A stretch of 64,000 bases of DNA from Acinetobacter lwoffii (GTDB taxonomy: Bacteria > Pseudomonadota > Gammaproteobacteria > Pseudomonadales > Moraxellaceae): contig NZ_JALJVC010000001.1 in NCBI RefSeq assembly GCF_022967985.1, positions 62,001 to 126,000 of the forward strand, given 5' to 3'. Made by a program: the position numbers and the translations under genes. The notes below the pieces were generated by a model that did no database searches, was not told the origin of the DNA, and saw nothing but the letters and a program-made list of their open reading frames with translations. Below, in pieces: positions 58,355 through 64,000 of the stretch; position 1 is the stretch's first letter; each line of letters begins with the position of its first letter.

Positions 58355-58777
58355 TTAATGCACAAACATATCCATTGATTCACGGATTTCCTGAATGGCG
58401 GTTTCGACATCGGGACTGAGCCAGGTCGGTTCAAAAAATCCGGCATAGTGCTCAATACGGTCTGCAGGCACCACCAGGCGCACTGGACAGTCTTCTTCCA
58501 GTAAACGCCATGGAATAATCGGCACTTCATTATCCAGCCATGCCGTTACATCTCGAATATCGATAATCATCGCATTGATACAGTCCGGAAAAGGCATCAC
58601 GGAAAATTCTTCGGTACGACGACGGAAATATTCCAGATCCTGCCAGCGAAGCAGGAAGCTTGGCTTACTAAATTCAATAATTCCAATCAGATGCTGATCG
58701 CGGCTGTAGTGCAGCATGCATTGATGTGTGACGTCAGTATCAAGATCAAGCGATACACTTTGTTGACGATACGCCAT
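58355..58777 (-). CDS. Hypothetical protein (140 aa)
   Basis: Not recognised. Soluble mixed alpha/beta composition. A central strand-helix pattern (AMIIDIRDVTAWLDNEVPIIPW) and CPVRLVVPADRIEHY recall STAS-like folds, but I would not assign one. It lies between the IS4 remnant and the broken ethanolamine genes and is divergent from the latter. No ribosome site is clear. Confidence 0.55.
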   Translation of the reverse strand: MAYRQQSVSLDLDTDVTHQCMLHYSRDQHLIGIIEFSKPSFLLRWQDLEYFRRRTEEFSVMPFPDCINAMIIDIRDVTAWLDNEVPIIPWRLLEEDCPVRLVVPADRIEHYAGFFEPTWLSPDVETAIQEIRESMDMFVH

Positions 58778-58926
58778 ATAACTCGGGTGTATAAATGAGA
58801 AGGTGGATAATTATAACGCATTTCAGCGCTGAAAGGCAGCGTCTCAACCGTCTTCACTAAAGCCTGCGGAACTGGTATGGCTTATGCATATCTTCAGGGA
58901 ACAATGATAAAAACAACGAGGTTGCT

Positions 58927-60367
58927 ATGTCAGAGTCAAAAAGTGTGATTGATACCAGTGTGACTGAAACAGAAGTACAGGAAGATTATTTTGCCTTGCG
59001 CCAGCTCAAGAAAGGCGCCGTAGGTGTTGGCTGCTTCTCGTCAGTCTGGGAGTAGCTTACGTAATTTCCGGTGACTTCGCTGGCTGGAATTTTGGTCTGG
59101 CACAGGCGGGTTGGGGAGGCATGTTTATTGCGACCATTGTAGTGGCATTTATGTATCTGTGTATGTGTCTGGCCATGTCCGAAATGTCGACCATGCTGCC
59201 GACTGCAGGTGGGGGTTACAGTTTTGCTCGTACTGCTTTTGGTCCCTTTGGCGGCTATCTGACCGGGAGTGCCATCCTGATTGAATATGCCATTGCTCCG
59301 GCAGCAATTGCCTGTTTCATTGGTGCCTATTGCGAAGCCTTGTTTGGTATTGGCGGCTGGATCATTTATCTGGTGAGCTATCTGGTTTTTATGGGCTTGC
59401 ATCTGAAAGGTGCTGGTGAAGCACTCAAGATCATGTTCGTGATTACCGCAATTGCTGCGGTCGCCTTAATGGTGTTCATCTTTGGCATGTTGCCTCATTT
59501 TAATAGTGCAAACCTGTTTGATATTGCGGTCAATACTGAACTGCGGGTGCAAGCAGTTTCCTGCCATTGGGTTATCTGGGCATCTGGGCAGCAGTGCCTT
59601 ATGCGATCTGATTTTTTCTGGCAGTTGAAGGGGTGCCGCTGGCAGCCGAGGAAGCCAAAGAGCCAGCCAAATCATTACCGCGTGGTCTGATTGGTTCCAT
59701 GCTGATTCTGGCATTCTTTGCCCTGAGTATCTTGTTGCTCGGTCCTGGCGCAGCAGGTGCAGATACGCTTAAAGATTCTGGTGTACCGCTGGTGGACGCC
59801 TTGGTGGCAGTCTATGGTGCCAATACCTGGATGGCGAGTTTTTTGAATTTTGTCGGGCTGGCAGGTCTGATCGCCAGTTTCTTCTCGATTATTTATGCCT
59901 ATTCCCGTCAAATTTTTGCACTCTCACGTGCCGGTTATTTACCGAAAAAACTCTCTTTAACCAACAGCAATCATGCACCTTATTTGGCCATTATTATTCC
60001 GGGCATTATTGGATTCCTGCTATCCCTTTCAGGTGAAGGTGATCTGCTGATTCTGATGGCGGTCTTTGGTGCTACGATTTCCTATGTTTTGATGATGTCA
60101 TATATCAAACTTAAGTTATCCAGACCAAATCTGGCACGTCCTTATCAGGCACCGGGCGGCATTGCCACAGCATTGATTGCTTTAGTGCTTGCAGCCATTG
60201 CAGTGGTCGCAGGCTTCTTGGTCGATCCAAAAGTCTGGCTAATGGCAGCTGCCATTTACGTGGCACTGATTCTCTATTTCTTGCTGTATAGCCGTCATCA
60301 TCTGGTGGCCGGTACGCCGGAAGAAGAATTTGCGCGTATCGAGGCAGCAGAAAAGGAATTGAATTAA
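58927..60367 (+). pseudogene. eat: Ethanolamine permease, broken by two frameshifts and a stop
   Basis: An amino-acid/polyamine/organocation-family permease that would import ethanolamine. The start ATG has a GAGG site. Frame 1 (LRQLKKGAVG) breaks at 59026, where two extra bases (GT) shift the frame and give a TAG at 59053. The protein continues in another frame as WLLLVSLGVAYVISGD. A second shift near 59544 (one base missing) occurs before GASSFLPLGYLG. A TGA at 59609-59611 replaces the expected Trp in YAI-W-FFLAVEGVPLAAEE. All other parts are well conserved, so the decay is recent. Not functional as written unless the sequence has errors. Confidence 0.85.
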
Positions 60368-60392
60368 ACCATCTTGCAGGGAGAATACGCTT

Positions 60393-61769
60393 ATGCTGTA
60401 TCAGATCAATGTGGCCAGTCAGCATTATGTCTTTGAGGATTTAAAAACCTTATTGGCCAAGGCTACCCCTGAACGTTCTGGTGATCAGCTGGCAGGGATT
60501 GCGGCCGTGGATGCAACCGAGCGTATCGCTGCACAAATGTGTCTGGCAGAAGTACCGTTACAGCAGTTTTTGCATGAAGCTGTGATTCCTTATGAGGCGG
60601 GTGAAATCACCCGCCTGATTATGGATGAACATGATGCCGATGCTTTTTATCCGATCTCGCATTTTACTGTGGGGGATTTTCGTAACTGGCTGCTGAGTGC
60701 AGATGCCACCACAGAAAAACTTGCTGCTTTAAAAATGGGCCTGATTCCAGAAATGGTCGCAGCGGTTAGTAAAATCATGCGCAATCAGGATCTGATTCTG
60801 GTGGCAAAAAAATGCCGAGTAGTGACTCGGTTCAGAAATACCATCGGGCTGGCAGGGCATCTTTCTACCCGCTTGCAGCCGAACCACCCGACTGATGATC
60901 TGATAGGCATTTCAGCTTCGATTCTGGATGGACTAATGTATGGCAATGGTGATGCCGTGATCGGGATTAATCCGGCCACAGATAATCTGCAGAATTTGAC
61001 TGAGCTGCTCAAACTGCTCGATCATGTCATTCAGGAATATGAGATTCCGACTCAATCTTGTGTTTTGACCCATATTACTTCTGGCATTCAGCTGGCAAAT
61101 AAAAATGTTCCGATTGATCTGATGTTCCAGTCCATTGCGGGAACCTAAACAGCCAATACTGGTTTCGGTATCAATCTGGCGCTGCTGCAGGAAGGCTATG
61201 AAGCTGCCTTAAGCCTGCAACGCGGCACAGTGGGCCAAAATGTCATGTATTTTGAAACCGGACAGGGCAGTGCCTTATCCAGCAATGGCCATCATGGCGT
61301 GGATCAACAGACCCTGGAAGCGCGTGCCTACGCCGTGGCGCGTAAGTTTAATCCCTTGCTGGTCAATACTGTAGTCGGCTTTATCGGGCCAGAATATCTG
61401 TATAACGGCAAGCAGATTATCCGGGCCGGGCTGGAAGATCATTTCTGTGGCAAGCTGCTCGGTGTGCCAATGGGCTGTGATATTTGCTACACCAATCATG
61501 CCGATGCCGATCAGGATATACTGCTGACCTTGCTTGCCAATGCCGGATTGAATTTTATCATGGGTATTCCCGGTTCAGATGACGTGATGTTGAACTATCA
61601 GACGACCTCCTTTCATGATGCGCTCTACATCCGGCAATTACTGGGATTAAAACCGGCACCCGAATTTGACTACTGGCTGGAGCATCAGGGAATTTTGGGG
61701 CAACAGTCTAATCAGCTGCACTGGCCAACAGAGTTGCCGAAGCAATTTTCACGTCTAATCCTGTCTTGA
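60393..61769 (+). pseudogene. eutB: Ethanolamine ammonia-lyase large subunit, with an in-frame stop
   Basis: The large subunit of B12-dependent ethanolamine ammonia-lyase, normally about 455-465 aa. The coding frame runs 60393-61769 in one phase, but a TAA at 61146-61148 interrupts it after MFQSIAGT. The frame then resumes with TANTGFGINLALLQEGYEAAL and the family tail (NHADADQDILLTLLANAG, GIPGSDDVMLNYQTTS). A single change, for example GAA to TAA, would explain it. The first 251 residues alone lack much of the active-site barrel. Followed 9 bp later by intact eutC. Confidence 0.88.
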
Positions 61770-61778
61770 GGAAGTACT

Positions 61779-62594
61779 ATGAAACTGATTGCCGATGTGA
61801 AATTTGAGTCCCAATTACAGGATAATCCCTGGCAGAAATTAAAAGCCTTTACTGATGCACGGATTGCCTTAGGTCGAACTGGGGGCAGCTTGCCGACTCG
61901 ACCAAGTCTGGAATTTCAGTTGGCACATGCGCAAGCTAAAGATGCGGTACTGAAGCCACTTGATGTTGAATTCTTAAAATCTGGCTTAGCTAAAACGGGA
62001 CTGCCTATTCTGGAAATTGAAAGCCAGGCGGTAGAGAAAGATCTTTATCTTAAACGTCCCGATCTTGGGCGTGTGCTTTCAGAACAGTCCAAAACGATAT
62101 TGCAGCAATACCGGGCCGAACATCAGCAACATTGGGATGTAGCCATTGTGCTGGGAGATGGACTATCAGCACGTGCCATTGAGGAAAATAGCCTGCATTT
62201 TATTCCGGCCTTGCTAGAGGCATGCAAAGAACAAGGCTGGCAGATTGCCCCCTTAGTGATTGCCCGTGGCAGTCGTGTGGCACTGGGTGATGAATTGGCA
62301 GAAATTTTACAGGCGAAAATGCTGGTCATGCTAATTGGCGAACGGCCGGGTTTGAGCTCACCCGATAGTATGGGAATTTATTACACTTATAATGCTTTTA
62401 AAGGGTGTCATGATGCCTTGCGCAACTGTATTTCCAATGTCCGTTCTGCGGGCTTGGCCTATCCACTAGCTATCCAGCGACTGGTCGCATTGATGCGTAA
62501 ATCCTGTGAGTTACAGCTTTCAGGGGTGCAGTTGAAAGATGAACACGAAACCCCAGTCGATATGCAACATAGCCCAGCCAAACGGCTATTTTAA
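61779..62594 (+). CDS. eutC: Ethanolamine ammonia-lyase small subunit
   Basis: A 271-aa partner of EutB that helps bind adenosylcobalamin. Conserved segments are TDARIALGRTGGSLPTRPSLEFQLAHAQAKDAV, VLGDGLSARAIE, GERPGLSSPDSMGIYYTY and NCISNVRSAGLAYP. The reading frame is intact with a ribosome site (GAGGAAG) just after eutB. With eat and eutB broken it probably has no function in this strain. Confidence 0.93.
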   Translation: MKLIADVKFESQLQDNPWQKLKAFTDARIALGRTGGSLPTRPSLEFQLAHAQAKDAVLKPLDVEFLKSGLAKTGLPILEIESQAVEKDLYLKRPDLGRVLSEQSKTILQQYRAEHQQHWDVAIVLGDGLSARAIEENSLHFIPALLEACKEQGWQIAPLVIARGSRVALGDELAEILQAKMLVMLIGERPGLSSPDSMGIYYTYNAFKGCHDALRNCISNVRSAGLAYPLAIQRLVALMRKSCELQLSGVQLKDEHETPVDMQHSPAKRLF

Positions 62595-62732
62595 AGTAGC
62601 ATCTAGCAGAGAATTCTGATGGATTAGTGACTTACATCCCGTCACCATCTCACCATGTTTTGTCACAGAAGCCCTATTCACAGCTTGTTATTCTAAAAAT
62701 CTACTTATGAATAACAAAGAGTGAGGATGGTT

Positions 62733-63065
62733 ATGGTCGATGATTTCAATAAAAAACCACCTTTAAATCATCAGGCAGACGTGACGCAGAAAAAGCGTAT
62801 CCCTGTTTATATCTTGATTTTGGTCGGTATTTTTTTACTCGCACTACTGTTCTATATGTTTGCTGACATGAATCCAGATGCGAATGATGCTCCTACAGGA
62901 CATCCAAATCCGAATGTACAGCCTGCTACCCCAAATAATTCAACTCCAGTCGGTGAGCCTACACAAGGCACCGCCACCATGAATGATGGAACGGAAGCTA
63001 CAGCAACCGTGGGTGATGGCACAGAAGCAACAGCAACTGCGACTGATGGACAGGCGACTCAATAA
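62733..63065 (+). CDS. Small membrane protein with low-complexity tail
   Basis: About 110 aa. A short cytoplasmic start (MVDDFNKKPPLNHQADVTQKKR) precedes one transmembrane helix (IPVYILILVGIFLLALLFYMF). The exported tail is rich in P, N, T, A and D. It contains repeated units of the form DGTEATAT. The ATG at 62733 has GAGGA in front; the longer frame begins at a GTG. Function unknown. A terminator follows. Confidence 0.6.
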   Translation: MVDDFNKKPPLNHQADVTQKKRIPVYILILVGIFLLALLFYMFADMNPDANDAPTGHPNPNVQPATPNNSTPVGEPTQGTATMNDGTEATATVGDGTEATATATDGQATQ

Positions 63066-63081
63066 CTGAAAATACCTGAAA

Positions 63082-63109
63082 AGCTCTAGTGAACCACTGG
63101 GGCTTTTTT
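63082..63109 (+). terminator. Terminator after the small membrane protein gene
   Basis: Ten-base stem AGCTCTAGTG/CACTGGGGCT with two G-U pairs and an AAC loop, followed by Ts. Confidence 0.78.
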
Positions 63110-63266
63110 GCAATGGATGGTGATGTTTTAAGGTAGTGCCATCTACCTGGCTTGAGCCTGAAAACATCAAATCTAATATGAATCCGGAAAAAGAAGGGGC
63201 TGATTGTTTCAGGGAGATGCCCCCGATTTCAGATAAATAGCTTAATAACAAAGAGGGTAGAACAAC

Positions 63267-64000
63267 ATGAATGATTATATGAGAAGCCCGCGTGGTGGCT
63301 TCGATGCCATGTACTATTGGGATCAGTTCCATCCCATTCTTAGTGCAATTGCCATATTAGTAATTGGCTGGATAATTGCGTTACTGGTCTCGGCAGGCGT
63401 TAAAAAGCTCTTGCAAAAACTGGGCACCAATACACATTTAAATACGGCGACAGGTCATCACTCCAATGTGGAGAGCATTATCGCCCGCGTCGTGTTCTGG
63501 ATTATTCTGATTATTGCCGTGATTGGTGCGCTGAACGTGCTCAATCTTACCAGTGTCAGCGGTCCATTCAGTAATATGATCCAGCAGTTCCTGTTATTTA
63601 TCCCGCAGTTACTAGGTGCAATTGCAGTCGGATTCATAGGTTGGATTGTGGCCAATCTGGTGAAGATAGGGCTACAAAAACTGCTAGACCGAACGCAACT
63701 CGATGAAAAACTCAGTGCTGAAGTCGGTGTCAGTCCGATTAGTAAAAACATCAGTGAAATTGCTTACTGGTTAATTTTATTACTGTTCTTGCCAATCGTG
63801 CTGTCTATTCTGGGTCTCAACGGTCTGCTGTTACCAGTTCAGAATATGCTGACCGATGTTGTTAGTTACTTACCAAACATCTTCATTGCTGCAGTCATCA
63901 TTTTTGTCGGTTATATCCTGGCGAAAATTGTGCGCGGTATTGTTGAAGGACTATTAAACAGTCTGAACGTACAGCAACATGCTGAAAAAGTAGGCATCTT
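63267..64000 (+). CDS. Mechanosensitive-channel-like membrane protein (3' end outside window)
   Basis: Starts at the ATG 63267 with an AGAGGG site and stays open to the end of the window (244 codons). Several membrane helices are visible, with repeated glycine-rich hydrophobic blocks (ILVIGWIIALLV, VGFIGWIVANLV, IIFVGYILAKIV). These are the conserved TM-helix repeat of the MscS-related family (the TM_helix type). The ion-pore domain would lie downstream. The 63110-63266 gap before it has no other feature. Confidence 0.75.
   Translation, partial: MNDYMRSPRGGFDAMYYWDQFHPILSAIAILVIGWIIALLVSAGVKKLLQKLGTNTHLNTATGHHSNVESIIARVVFWIILIIAVIGALNVLNLTSVSGPFSNMIQQFLLFIPQLLGAIAVGFIGWIVANLVKIGLQKLLDRTQLDEKLSAEVGVSPISKNISEIAYWLILLLFLPIVLSILGLNGLLLPVQNMLTDVVSYLPNIFIAAVIIFVGYILAKIVRGIVEGLLNSLNVQQHAEKVGI

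Overview
The window looks like a chromosomal segment of an Acinetobacter species (Gammaproteobacteria, Moraxellaceae). The evidence is a bfmR-bfmS pair, a 13-gene nuo operon with fused nuoCD, an oprB-like porin beside a membrane PQQ glucose dehydrogenase (gcd), and class Ia nrdA/nrdB with a low-GC genome style. Both window edges cut genes: a permease on the left and an MscS-like channel on the right.

Layout. 0-6 kb: AI-2E-type permease with a GAF tail, a DUF1176 protein, thiD, a HAD phosphatase and two small membrane proteins. 6.5-13 kb: a periplasmic glucose oxidation unit of porin, Gcd and a close relative of the PQQ receptor PqqU/YncD. 13.3-29.2 kb: a complete Tn7-like transposon of 15,854 bp. 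It has near-perfect terminal inverted repeats, seven TnsB-like end repeats and a 5-bp target duplication (AGCTA). It sits about 10 bp beyond the nrdB stop codon, between nrdB and what was probably its terminator. The core is tnsA-tnsB-tnsC-tniQ/tnsD. Cargo lies on both sides. On the left are a 1313-aa NACHT/STAND-like NTPase with a C-terminal PD-(D/E)XK-like nuclease and a divergent membrane protein. On the right are an HTH protein, an unknown 292-aa protein, a lone IS3 OrfA-like protein and a Septu-like ATPase/HNH pair behind an XRE regulator with a 35-bp palindromic operator. 29.2-34.3 kb: nrdB, a small Cas2/SinR-like protein, a structured gap, a small membrane protein and nrdA. 34.8-37.3 kb: bfmRS. 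38.2-53.4 kb: nuoABCDEFGHIJKLMN. 53.5-57.7 kb: upp, three cold-shock-domain proteins (two membrane-anchored), and a finR-like LysR gene divergent from fpr. 57.7-62.6 kb: an IS4 remnant and a decaying ethanolamine unit. In that unit eat carries two frameshifts and a stop, eutB carries one stop, and eutC is open. 62.7-64 kb: a small membrane protein and the channel gene.

How the genes work together. The housekeeping parts cover respiration (complex I feeding the quinone pool, with Gcd as a second quinone-linked dehydrogenase), dNTP synthesis, pyrimidine salvage and envelope stress control. The transposon is the main accessory region and behaves like a mobile defence island: its cargo resembles anti-phage systems, but function has not been shown. 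Function assignments come from reading motifs and from family knowledge; no database search was possible.
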